Assembly: GCA_013368315.1 (NCBI GenBank)
Contig: JAACJM010000015.1
Coordinates: forward strand, 806,001 to 870,000
Origin: Tetrapyrgos nigripes
Lineage: Eukaryota > Basidiomycota > Agaricomycetes > Agaricales > Campanellaceae
Reading direction: 5' to 3'
Length of the DNA stretch: 64,000 nucleotides
The position numbers and the translations under genes are program-made. Positions 11,285-21,120 of the stretch are shown piece after piece; within the stretch, counting starts at the first letter, position 1, and every line of letters starts with the position of its first letter. The notes below the pieces were generated by a model that saw only the letters and a list, made by a program, of their open reading frames with translations, was not told the origin of the DNA and did no database searches.

Positions 11285-12396
11285 ATGTCCCAACCAATAT
11301 CCAAAATCCAAGTTGTACGTCTCCCCTACGCTACTAGTTTTTTTACCTATGACTTATCCTCGCCATCTAAAAACCCTCTTTCCCGACCTTCTAAACTTCC
11401 TGTCTACATAAAACCAGCTAAAAGGCGCAACATCCAACCTATCCGCCGCAACATACCAAATTCACGACGAATCACATACGATAGGTAATGCGTTGAGATG
11501 GATGTTGTTGAAAAAGTGCGCCTTCCTTTTTTTCTTGTTTTTTGCTGATTCACTTGTTTATGAGGATACTGACTTGTTAACTGCATTTTTGCTTTCATTT
11601 ATTCTTCGACTTTTGATAGCCCTCATGTCGAGTTTTGTGGATATAGGTTCGTGTCGTTTGAATAAGCTACTCTTTGGACTTTTTTCGCCTGCATCGCTTT
11701 TGCTGTGCTGCTCTTCTTCGATCTGCAGTCCATCCGTCTGTCTGCGTTCACTCTGCACCGGGTTGCTGCTTATTGCAATTGGTTTGCGCTGCACGGCTCA
11801 TCTAGGCACTCAGGCCAGGTACAAGAAGGACTGAAGCCCTTATTGTCATTGTCGGAATGTTGGAAGAAGAATAGAAGCAGAATGAAGCAGACAGGCTTTG
11901 GTTGGACAAAGAGCGAAGACAATAAAACTCTGCACCTGGCAGATCGTTGGGAGATGACAGCCTCTATTTTACGTGCAGCAACCAGGGCAGCTCTGGTTCT
12001 GTTGTCTGCGTTCAAGTGCTCAGAACAAAGCTCGCTGCTCGCTGGGACTTTTTGTTGTGGTGTTATTGTCGGGTCTTTGATTTTCCGTTCTTCTTTCTTC
12101 GGTTCTACTCTCTCCATTTTCTCCGTCCACTTCCTGTGTCTCGAAAGGTGCTAACTCCCTCTTTCCTTCACCTCATCCTCCTACTCCCTTCACCTCCCTC
12201 TGTTTTCAAATTCAGCGTCCCTCACCCCTCCGAACCCCACATCAATATCCGCATCCAAATGTACGACGAGCTGTCCTCATTAGAAGCTCTCATCAAGGCG
12301 TTGGGGGATTTAGATGATCTATGTGTTACAGTGGGAGAGAAGTATGAGCAGAGTTTGGAGGAAGGGAAGTTTGAGAGGTGGGTTGAGAAGAGTTGA
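11285..12396 (+). CDS. RPC19: RNA polymerases I and III subunit RPAC2 (AC19)
   Basis: AC19 pairs with AC40 to form the alpha-like assembly platform shared by RNA polymerases I and III, in the nucleus. Four small exons join in frame to 111 aa: 11285-11314, 11418-11515, 11620-11646 and 12216-12396. The protein starts MSQPISKIQVLKGATS. It carries the family hallmark ATYQIHDESHTIGNALRWML, then KNPHVEFCGYSVPHPSEP (created by two splice junctions, one splitting the Asn codon and one the Ser codon), then HINIRIQMYDELSSLEAL. The end is a helical tail, EGKFERWVEKS. This matches known AC19 closely in length and motif order. Intron 2 is 104 nt and intron 3 is 569 nt, far longer than other introns in this window. 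No open frame longer than about 100 codons covers this gene, so it is easy to miss. Confidence 0.92.
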
Positions 12397-13632
12397 AGGC
12401 CTGTAGTACCAGCGACAGTTTGTCCTAAAAGTGAGTTTTCTTTTTACATAGCATCAAGCAGGACGTAGCATCGCATCTAACGGCGGAGTACAGAATCCCA
12501 ATTGAGATTGACCCCACACGCGCACAGCCTGAGTGTGCGGGAGTATCAGACGGGACTAAGAATGAGGTCCAGGAACAGGAGGCGGCATACCGTGCAATAT
12601 GTCTGTCTTGGAAAAGTACGCTATGGCATTGGATTCGCCGGAGAACTTGCTCTTTAATCAGTCCTTCTTTCCTTCCTTCTTCGTGCCTTCCTCCGTTCCT
12701 CATTCTCCACAATCCAGAACCTCCGTCCGCCAACCACTTTTCTCCATTTCAGGCCTAGCGTACAATGTACATAGGGTGGTAAGGGCTATCTATCTATCAA
12801 TCTCAACGTCTCAACGTCTCAAGAGTGAAATGATATGTGTATCAGGATTCAGAATTCAGTTCAGATTGGCAGATTACACAGTGATATCGCCCAGGGCGCC
12901 GTATCTATGGACCGTTGGCTACCATTAGACCTTAGGGTCTTAAGGCTTAAAAGCGAAGCAAGCCATTTGAGTGCCAGCAGCATAGCATCCGTGATGTACG
13001 CTATGTTACCGTCTGATCATATTCTTGGATCATCCTCGGGAATTGCACCAAGGCCTCCACATTGCAAATTGTGGATTTTAGTGCGGATTGTCGTATATAT
13101 TATGTGTCGGTATGCAGTGTCTTTGTGGCAGAGGCGGACGGTTGTAGTGTTTCTGAGTCGGTTGCGGTCTTAACCTGTCGAAGTCCGACATTGTAGATTG
13201 AGCTGGTCTGAGTGACACATTCCCTAGCAGACCGCGGCGGATACGATAGTCACAATGAGGCCACATGCCATTCATTTCATGAGAATATCTAAAGAGCCAA
13301 GGAATGGTCCAGGTGGATGCGTTTTGCTGGTTTTGACTGGCATCTAAGTGGAATTTGATGCAATAATGATGTTCCAAGCGGCAAGGCCAGCTTGGGTCAA
13401 CGTGGAGAAATTTTGCCTGGAAAGCAAACCTTTCGGAGAGTTCTAAACGAAGGATACTTGGGATTTGAGACCATTAGACACGTCATACCAAAGTGAGAAA
13501 GAGAGACAGGTGATTGAAACGGGAAATGTGTGAGAGCATAGCATCGCTTGAGTGAGAACCAAATAGAAATAAGTATTGGCGATGTATATACGGTCTTAGA
13601 CCTCCTCCCTTTCTCCCGACCCTTTTTACTGA
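12397..13632. other. Intergenic
   Basis: About 1.2 kb between RPC19 and the TBC-domain gene, both on the plus strand. Contains the presumed RPC19 3' sequence and the TBC promoter. Nothing else recognised on either strand. Confidence 0.45.
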
Positions 13633-16001
13633 ATGGCCCTGCCATCTCTTGCTTTAGTTCCCCCAACTCCTACTTACGAGTCCAGCGACGGCTCCGATTC
13701 CATGCAAAGCTCACCAGCTGTCTCCTTTTACTCTGCTTCTTCTTCCACCACTACAGCCACCACCGTCTCCGGCAAGCGGCTTTCACTTGCAAAGCCTCCG
13801 CCAGACGGCACACCATCTGGTCTACCCAGATCGTCAGAGGAGGCTGTTTTCATCTACTCCATGTACGGTGACGAGCGGAGCAGCTGGGCCCCGAAAGACC
13901 GGAATTCAAAGTATGCCAGCAAGCTCAGAACGAGTGTACAATCACAATCAGAGCTAGCATACGATGTCGACCCTCCCATCATCGATCTCACCGGTGTACG
14001 TGAGAACGGGACTGCGAAGAGCACTGTGAATGTGAATGGCAACGCCAGGCATTCAAGGCCTTTACCCGACCTGAACAGGACAACAATTACTACATTGTCG
14101 TCAACGACTGATGAATCTCGGCTTTCATCTTCCTATCATCGTTCTCCGTCATCTTCACCTCGTGCATCATTAACAGCACCTTCTACCATTTCACAAAGAA
14201 GGTCATTAAGGGACCTTCCACCCATCCCGACGCAGTCCCAGGTAAAGTCGACTACTCCACCTGGCACACCACCTCCTCCCGCTTTCACTCCCAACCTTCT
14301 TGAAGCCAATTCACAACTTCATCCCGAACTACATTCCGGACGTTCCCGTTCACCGTCGCACACTTCGGAAACCTCTCGTATATCAAACGAGTCTGGACAG
14401 TCCGCCGCTCCTTCTGCCTCGGCTTCCGTGTCATCACCTCCTTTAAAACATCGACCTCAGTCCTATAATAATAATTTGGATACGTCAGGGGGCAAGAGTA
14501 AAGTGTCGCTCGCTCCTTCGGAGGGAGAAGACCTTGATGCGTTTCATGTGCGGAATACCTATGCTCAGTTGGATGTTTCTGGTGTGAAAGGAGACGGGTA
14601 TGTGGAAGGTGTTGAGCGGACGAGGGCGAGGATCGGGGACTCGAGGGCTAGTCAAGCCAATGCAGCTGCGGCGATAGGTGATGGGACCGAAAAGCAGGGT
14701 GATTTGGATCCAAGAGAAGTCGCATTGCTCAGCAATATTGATCGGTGAGTAGTCTCGTTGTCCTATTCCTGTATTCATTTCTCAAATTTTGTCGCAGCTA
14801 CGGATTCTTCGTAGTGCCAAACCATGAACGGCTAATGCTTCTTCCGTCTGCACCGCTCAGGCAAAGACTGTCACCTGTTCAAGCTGGTCCTGCCAATGCT
14901 CCTACAGCCGGCAAACCGTTACGCTCTTTACCTTCGCCAACACCTCCCTTAAAGGAAGCATCTCGTATAGCCAAATGGGAACGAATGCTTCTTCCGCAAA
15001 AACCCGATCCAGGGGGTAATCCTGAGGGATGGTATATTAAACCTTCAAAAGAAGGTAAACTTCTTGAAAGGGTGTACAAAGGGATACCGGACCGATGGAG
15101 AAGCGTTGCTTGGGAGGTGTTGATGAGTCGGCATACGGCTCAGGAGATCAGAGAACGAGGATTAGGACCAGATGAATCAAGGAAGATGAATTTGAAGGTG
15201 TTGAGAGAAGATTACATTGAAGGGTTGGAAAAGCCTTCGAGCTATGACATACAGATTGATTTAGATGTACCGAGGACAATAGGTGGGCATGTCTTGTTTA
15301 AGACGAGGTATGGTGCTGGGTGAGTTACTGCTTCTTCTGTTGTGCATTTACCGGTTTCTGATTATCTTGACAGTCAACGTTCCTTGTTCCATGTCCTACA
15401 TTCTTTTTCTCTCCGTTGTCCTATATGTGGCTACGTCCAAGGCATGGGTCCTATTGCCGCCACTCTCCTTTGCTATCTCCCTGCAGACCAAGTCTACGCC
15501 TGCCTTGTCCGTCTTCATGATCACTATTCCCTTCATACCATCTTTTCTCCCGGATTCCCAGGTCTTCTTGAAGCTATTTACATCCAAGAACGCATTACCC
15601 AACAAATGATGCCTGGCGTTTACAAGGCCTTCAAAGACCAGGGCATCTCCACCACTAGCTACGCGACAAAGTGGTACATAACCCTCTTCGCCAACAGTGT
15701 TCCCTTCCAAACTCAATTACGGATCTGGGATGTCTTTTTCGCAGAGGGCCGAGACGTCTTCATCGTCTTTTCCGTCGGGATTGTATGGATGTTTAGGGAT
15801 CAGATTACTTCATCTTCGGCGAATTTCGAGACGGTATTGTCTTTGTTGTCGTCTTTCTTCGTACCGGAGGATGATAATGTGCTGATGGGTTGGATTGAGA
15901 GAGTGATGGGGGATTCGGGGATAAGAGCGAATATGAGGAAGTGGAGGGAAGAGTGGAAGGAAATGGTTAAAGAGGGCAAGGAGATGGACGCGTTGTTGTA
16001 G
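13633..16001 (+). CDS. TBC-domain Rab GTPase-activating protein
   Basis: Accelerates GTP hydrolysis by a Rab GTPase in membrane traffic. Three exons (13633-14744, 14798-15319, 15374-16001) join in frame to 753 aa, both splice junctions splitting codons cleanly. Residues 1-360 are Ser/Pro-rich and probably disordered, with short motifs such as PPIIDLTGV. The TBC domain occupies about residues 460-720: YKGIPDRWRSVAWEVLMSRH, then the arginine-finger motif IDLDVPRTIGGHVLF (IxxDxxR) and the glutamine-finger motif GYVQGMGPIAA (YxQ). Later come ISTTSYATKWYITLFANSVP and IWDVFFAEGRDVFIVFSVGI. Both catalytic fingers are present, so an active GAP is expected. The Rab partner cannot be told. Confidence 0.92.
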
Positions 16002-17660
16002 AGTTCGGGCTACCTGTGGCGCTGATTTGTGCCGCCACCTGCTACGGTTTGCATCTTCAGCTGGCGTACTTCAAGACGTTGATGTTTTCGTTTTCCTCGC
16101 TCTCTTTACGCCCTCTCGATTACCTCTGCCCAGTTCTTGCTCCTGCTGCCGCCACCTTTTACCTTCGTCTATCACTGTTCTATGTTCATACACGCCAATA
16201 ACTCACCCTCAGGCTCTCGTTGCACTCCTTTCCCTCTCATTTGATTCGTCTGCACCTTCAGCATGAAATCTCTTCCCCGTCACTACACCATCAGCATCGG
16301 CGCAATGTATCCTTATCTCTCACAATCCACTCGAGCATTTTGTCCTCCTGCATCTTTTTTATTCTCCAGCGTACAGTCGAACACTTGTTTGAGTTTTTTT
16401 TTCTCTTTCGCTATCGTTCCATACCGTTATTTATGCTGTCCGTCTTCTCTTTTTGATTTTACCTTTCTATTCCTCTTTCTCGTCTACTTGGGTAATTGGC
16501 CGCGTATCTATACTATACCAGGTCTTTTGTTGTTCGCAGAAGCGATACCCTAACACTATTTTTGATTTTCTTACGCTGATTATTGGCGTATGGCTTTTCG
16601 CCTTTTCGGCTTTACTTCCTATTCCTGCTCCGCTGTTGATTCCACTAGTACTTAGAGCTGTCCTGTCCCCACTATAGTGTTGGCTTGGCATGCACACACT
16701 CACACTCGTTTAGATTCCCCCCCCCCCCCCCCCTTCTTCTCTCTTCCCTCTTCGTACTGGCTCTTTAGCCCGTTATGATGTGGGTTGGGTCCTTTTAAGT
16801 TACATGTAGCATGTAATCTCTCTCAGTCGCTCGTTTTCTCGTTTCTTGCAATCGTCCCTCTTTGATATAGCTATAGCACATCGCATAGGTCTCTCTATTC
16901 GTCTCGTCAAGTCTCATCTTCCTCTTCTATTCCTCTCTAGCAATCTCTCTTCTGACCGACCACGCCTCATATACTTAGTATATATATACGTGTTGCATAC
17001 GATCCTTATTTTCCTTTTTCTCGTCTTCTCTTGGCCTCTTTATTCTCCCCATTGTTTCTTTTTCCAGATTTTTGCTCTCGTTTCGTCGCTTTCTCTCTCT
17101 CTCGTGTCCTGCACGATGTAAAATACATAGGTCGTAAAGACCACAAAGAGAAAATTGCTTTCTGCAGAGTGCATCATCTTGAAAGCTATTTGCGTCGCTT
17201 TGTTTCTCTTTTGACGTGTACCAGGCCATCAACGCACCTTCGACGCCTGTGACCCCGCGAAGACGCGGTCTGTCACGATCAGCTGATTTGTGTCACACCG
17301 ACCTCGAGGCTCCCTTATATCGACCATCGCTTCCGAAGCCGACCCTGACAAGAAACGCTTGGCTCTGTGGTATTCACCCCTCATGCCATTAACAGGATTC
17401 AGCAGAAGAAGACATCTACTACTGTTAAGCTCTCCAGCTGGAAGTTAAAACGGGTCAGATGCGGAAATCAGCAGTCCACTCCAGAGCATACGCAGCATGT
17501 TGGCGCCTAGCGCCAACGACCGCACTCTCAAATTTACCCGCTTTTTAGCTCTTACACGTGCATCTAGGAATAAAAGGAACTTTCTGGACATCCATTTGTA
17601 GAGACCGTCCGTTTCTTCACTACCCGGTTCAGACTGTCTGACTGCTTGTTGTGTTTAAAG
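16002..17660. other. Long intergenic region, pyrimidine-rich
   Basis: About 1.65 kb downstream of the TBC gene. The plus strand is strongly T/C-rich through 16200-17120, giving meaningless Ser/Leu/Phe-rich ORFs. No gene recognised. Confidence 0.5.
16717..16733 (+). repeat. Homopolymer tract of 17 C
   Basis: Uninterrupted run of 17 cytosines in the intergenic pyrimidine-rich region. Likely length-variable between strains and prone to sequencing error. Confidence 0.95.
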
Positions 17661-18750
17661 ATGCCAGGCACAGAGCATTCTCCCATTGCCACCAAACTCG
17701 CTGAGGACCTTGGCCTCATTTTTAATGACCCATTCGAATTCTAGCCTATCATCGACGCAGAAAGAGAAAAGACGCTGCATGAAGAGCTTAACGATAAGGA
17801 GAGGGAGGCTATCTACGTGCGTGTCTGCAGCTTTGTCTTTCGACCTTGACTGATTGAAAGGTATTATCACAGTCTAGCCTCTCAGCACAGTACCTCCCGG
17901 CGCTGGTAACGGCCTACAAACGCATTCCAAAGGAGTCGTTTGCCATATCCAGCATATACACCGCTCTACTACGCAATCTCGTCGCAAACGGGTACTTTGC
18001 CAAGTTGAAGTTCATGCGCAGTGAGATTGGAAAAGATCTGTACCGAGTTCACGCTCAAAAAATTGCCGAGGCTGCTGACTCTGATCCTCGATCTTTCATT
18101 GTGTGCTTCAACTACTCATTGTAAGCTCTACGTCCTAATTATTTTTCGACAGGCCAAGGCCGACTACTTGAATAATGTTTCTGGCATTCTGGTCTACTTG
18201 ATCGCGTGTACGTTGATGTTATCTTCGGCGTTCACAATGAATGTCTGACTGTTGCCATATTTCATGGCAATCTCATCTAAACTCAACCCGTTACCCTGAA
18301 AATGTGGAAGGAATTCCCTCCGAGGAAACAAAGAAAACGATCCAGGACATGATGTCTGCCGCTGCCCACTGGAGCGTTAATCAGCATCAGATTCTTCCGC
18401 AACACCATGACGAGCGACAATGCCAAATCTATGTGCGTAAACTCTCGTTAGGCCAAAAATATTATGTACTCGATCATTTCATGTAGCGAATCTTCCTGCA
18501 ATGCTGGGAGTAAGTCACATCAGTGCGTTGATCTGCTTTGGTTGCTTATTTTTCTTTTCAGCGCTGAAAGATTCCTCAAAGGCGAGAAATCTGCGAATGA
18601 ACTTGCAACAGTGTGGGATTTCGGTCAGACGCCATGGCAAAGGTGTGCAGTGCCCAGTTGTCCAGCCCCTCGGGAAGGTTTGATGGTGTGCAGCAAATGT
18701 CGTACTCAGGCTTACTGTTCTCAAGAACACCAACACATGCATCGGAAAGG
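17661..18750 (+). pseudogene. MYND-type zinc finger protein gene, apparently disrupted
   Basis: A gene-like series of exons: MPGTEHSPIATKLAEDLGL...FEF, then an in-frame TAG at about 17742, then in the same frame PIIDAEREKTLHEELNDKER. After an intron (GTGCGT...CACAG) comes a good helical exon (SAQYLPALVTAYKRIPKESF...). After a second intron, AKADYLNNVSGILVYLIA runs into a frame break. The next protein-like stretch (DVIFGVHNECLTVAIFHGNL) is in another frame, and NVEGIPSEETKKTIQDMMSA in a third. The end is a MYND finger: CAVPSCPAPREGLMVCSKCRTQAYCSQEHQHMHRK, whose last zinc ligands are not visible. The TAG would be explained by one C-to-T change from CAG. MYND fingers mediate protein binding. Alternative: an active gene with introns I have misread. 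Confidence 0.55.
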
Positions 18751-18799
18751 TGAGGATCCCTATCTAACTTCTGTCGCTGTCAGTTTGACTTGACCTTTG

Positions 18800-19308
18800 A
18801 TATACTGCTGCTTTGAGACCATCTATTAGCACATACACTTCCTCCTTGAAATCAGTAGTCTTGATTCAGACCCTTTTTTACCGGGCCCGGGAACGGGACT
18901 CTAGGCGACGGTAGATTCTATAGACAATATCATATGTATTACTTCAAGAAAATGTTTGTCTTCAAACTACGAGCATAATGAAGCTAAGATGTACAATAGA
19001 CAAGCATTATGCTCAACTCTTACAAAGGACGGCACAACCCGCCTCTCCGTTAGCCCACTGATACCTCAAAACGAAGCCCAATGGCGAAGAAACGAGTTGC
19101 ATTGCTATTCCACAAACGTAACAGTCCTCGGGTGTAGGATAGAAACCAACGAGGCCTTGACAAGGTTTGTGGGTAAGTCACACAGATAAAAGTGGCAAAG
19201 AGCTTCAAGAAAGGCTGAAGACATTCAGAAATCGGGTTGCTCCAAGGGAAACGAGTGCAGGCCATCAGGAGAAAAAAGAAAAGTATTCATTTAGGGCAGG
19301 TCAGGTAG
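18800..19308. other. Intergenic
   Basis: About 500 bases between the MYND remnant and the palindrome downstream of the first U1 copy. No gene recognised. Confidence 0.4.
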
Positions 19309-19321
19309 CCCTAGAATAGGG
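19309..19321 (-). other. Telomere-like palindrome downstream of U1 copy B
   Basis: On the minus strand the U1 copy is followed, about 30 bases after its end, by CCTAACCCTATTCTAGGG, with 5-bp arms CCCTA/TAGGG around TTC. The other U1 copy has the same arrangement at the same distance with a different spacer. The shared position suggests a role in 3' end formation or a shared duplicated flank; function is inference. Confidence 0.5.
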
Positions 19322-19350
19322 TTAGGACAACAAACCGTCATAAAAAAAAG

Positions 19351-19528
19351 GGAGCCCACCCAGCCAGAGTGGCCGATGTGGGACAGGAAAATATTGAGAC
19401 GGTGCATAAGCCGAAGCCTATACAAACCGCAGACACCCTCTGTATGGACAAGGTCGCCGTGCTATGAAGGATCTCCACGGCCCACAAACCCGGTTACGTG
19501 AAGGGGCCTGTGCCATCAAGGTAAGTAT
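19351..19528 (-). ncRNA. U1 spliceosomal snRNA, copy B
   Basis: U1 snRNA pairs with the 5' splice site as part of the U1 snRNP in the nucleus. Reading the minus strand from 19528, the RNA starts ATACTTACCT, complementary to the GTAAGT 5' splice site consensus and identical to the U1 start in other eukaryotes. Next comes GATGG, which can pair with CCGTC near the end to form helix H. Stem-loop I has arms CACAGGCCC/GGGTTTGTG and a loop containing TCACG, as in the U1-70K loop (GAUCANGAAG). Stem II is GCCGTG/CACGGC. A further stem is capped by TTCG (GTATAGGC-TTCG-GCTTATGC). Next is an AT-rich stretch AATATTTTCC where the Sm site is expected, and a terminal stem CCCAC..GGTGGG followed by a T run. 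The Sm site is a poor match to consensus. Length about 178 nt. Confidence 0.82.
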
Positions 19529-19555
19529 GAGTTGCAATGACGTTGGCGAGAGGAT

Positions 19556-19579
19556 TTTATACCTGCATGTTGCGCACGG
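19556..19579 (-). promoter_or_regulatory. TATA box and upstream element of U1 copy B
   Basis: On the minus strand TATAAA (19561-19556) lies about 28-33 bases upstream of the U1 start, and CCGTGCGCAA (19579-19570) just upstream of it. Copy A has both elements at the same spacing although flanking bases differ. The CCGTGCGCAA block is a candidate proximal sequence element for snRNA transcription (inference). Confidence 0.65.
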
Positions 19580-21120
19580 GCCACGTTAGAGGTGTTTGCA
19601 CGGCAATGCTTGAAATTTTACCCCGAAAGGAAGTATGTGCTTTCCCTCATTCACTGACATTCAGTCCGTTCATCGTTCAACCTCACGATACTCGCGGGAT
19701 TCATGGTTCCCCGACGTGTATGTCCCTGCCAAGAACAGGACGACATATAGTCATGGCCAGCGCGTGTAAGTACGAAACGAATTTACACATACACAGGCCC
19801 TTCTCAAGCCTGTCTGGAGGCTGACAGTGGGCACTGACTGTGACTTGCCACTGACTCAAGAGGTACACGACAATCATAGAATCAATGAATGCGTGTACTT
19901 ACACGAGTTGCACAATGATACAGAGACCGGGATTCGGGAGCGACTTGAGAGGCACATCGGCGTCTGACATCAGAAACCTTTGTTCACGATGTAAGTACTG
20001 CTACAGTACTTGTGAGCTATTTGATTTGCAAGAAGGCTTTCAGGCTTTCCGACGCACACTCATGATAGCTTCTGGCCCGAAAGTAGGGAATCGCCCAGCA
20101 TAAGAAGCCAGTCCTCGAGGCGGATCTGGAAAGTTCTCAATTGGTGTGTGGCCGCCGAGCAATGAGAAGAAGATCCCTGATGAGATTGTACTCGCTCAGC
20201 CATGTGGAAGGCTTGACTAGAATAGAGACAATGACTACTGGAGATCCGGATTCTCCAGAAAAGGTGGCACTAACGGAGCTTAACTGGTATGACAGCCAAA
20301 ACCAGTCACCACTCAATACTCAGTCCTGGTAGCTTGGGAAGTTGTTTCCTGATAAGCCTCCCGTATCAAGGAAAAGTGACTCACACGGCTGAAAACCTTG
20401 CCAAACTTGAAGCTAGGGAGTTCGAGGACAAAAGGAAGAATAAGCTGGAAGTCTTCCAAGAATTTACAACTTTCAAATGCGTATGGAAGAAAGAAGACAT
20501 GACGTTGATACGGAGGCCCTTGAAGTAGTCAAACATCTAAATGACATAGACAAAACTGCTCTGAGCGAATAGGTGGAGTGTAGAAGCAGCTCGTGTGGCT
20601 TCTTAGAACAGGAATAGAAGAAGACTTGCTTCAACCTCGTTCGCATGAAAAACAAAGTAAACCCATGTCCTTCTTGTGCATTTGGTACATAGCATGACTG
20701 AGAACGGCACGATCCAAGACCGAGGATCTTGCACGTACGTGTGGTGCAGGTAGACGCATCTGCATCCGGGTTGGTGTGAAAGAGAATGCAAGGTAGCTCG
20801 TTAGAGTATTCATGTGCACAACACTAGCCGGAGTCTTCTGCTCACCTGTAGAGCGATGAAGGTCATGCAGACCTTCCGGACCTTATGCAAGGCCTGACTT
20901 CGAAGCAATTGAAGGATCTATTCTAAGGAGCAGCAAGCAAGTGAGAGGAGAGGACTTCAAACCCAATGATGCGGACCCTATCTCGCCAGGCGAATTATGT
21001 TTCAGGCATGAAGACGATCCAACAAGTTTGCTTCAAAACGCACGCAAGTCTACTCATACACAAAAGTAAGTTTAAGGATAGATGTAATAAAATCATTAGC
21101 TGTGTTTGAATAATCCAGTG
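19580..21120. other. Intergenic, no confident gene
   Basis: About 1.5 kb between the U1 copy B promoter and the end of the CDF transporter gene. It holds only short ORFs on both strands, none recognisable. Around 20830-20990 the plus strand has short protein-like pieces in two frames, perhaps a decayed exon. A short perfect inverted repeat GAAGGTC-ATGCA-GACCTTC lies near 20857. Confidence 0.4.

Noticed and set aside
11647..12215. Box C/D snoRNA inside the long RPC19 intron
   Set aside because: A C-box-like AGATGAC and a CTGA are present but in the wrong order and without terminal pairing.
12599..13173. Overlapping ORFs between RPC19 and the TBC gene
   Set aside because: Short, no recognisable sequence, no good splice sites linking them.
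16200..17120. Several Ser/Leu/Phe-rich ORFs
   Set aside because: They result from a long T/C-rich tract and have no start context or conservation.
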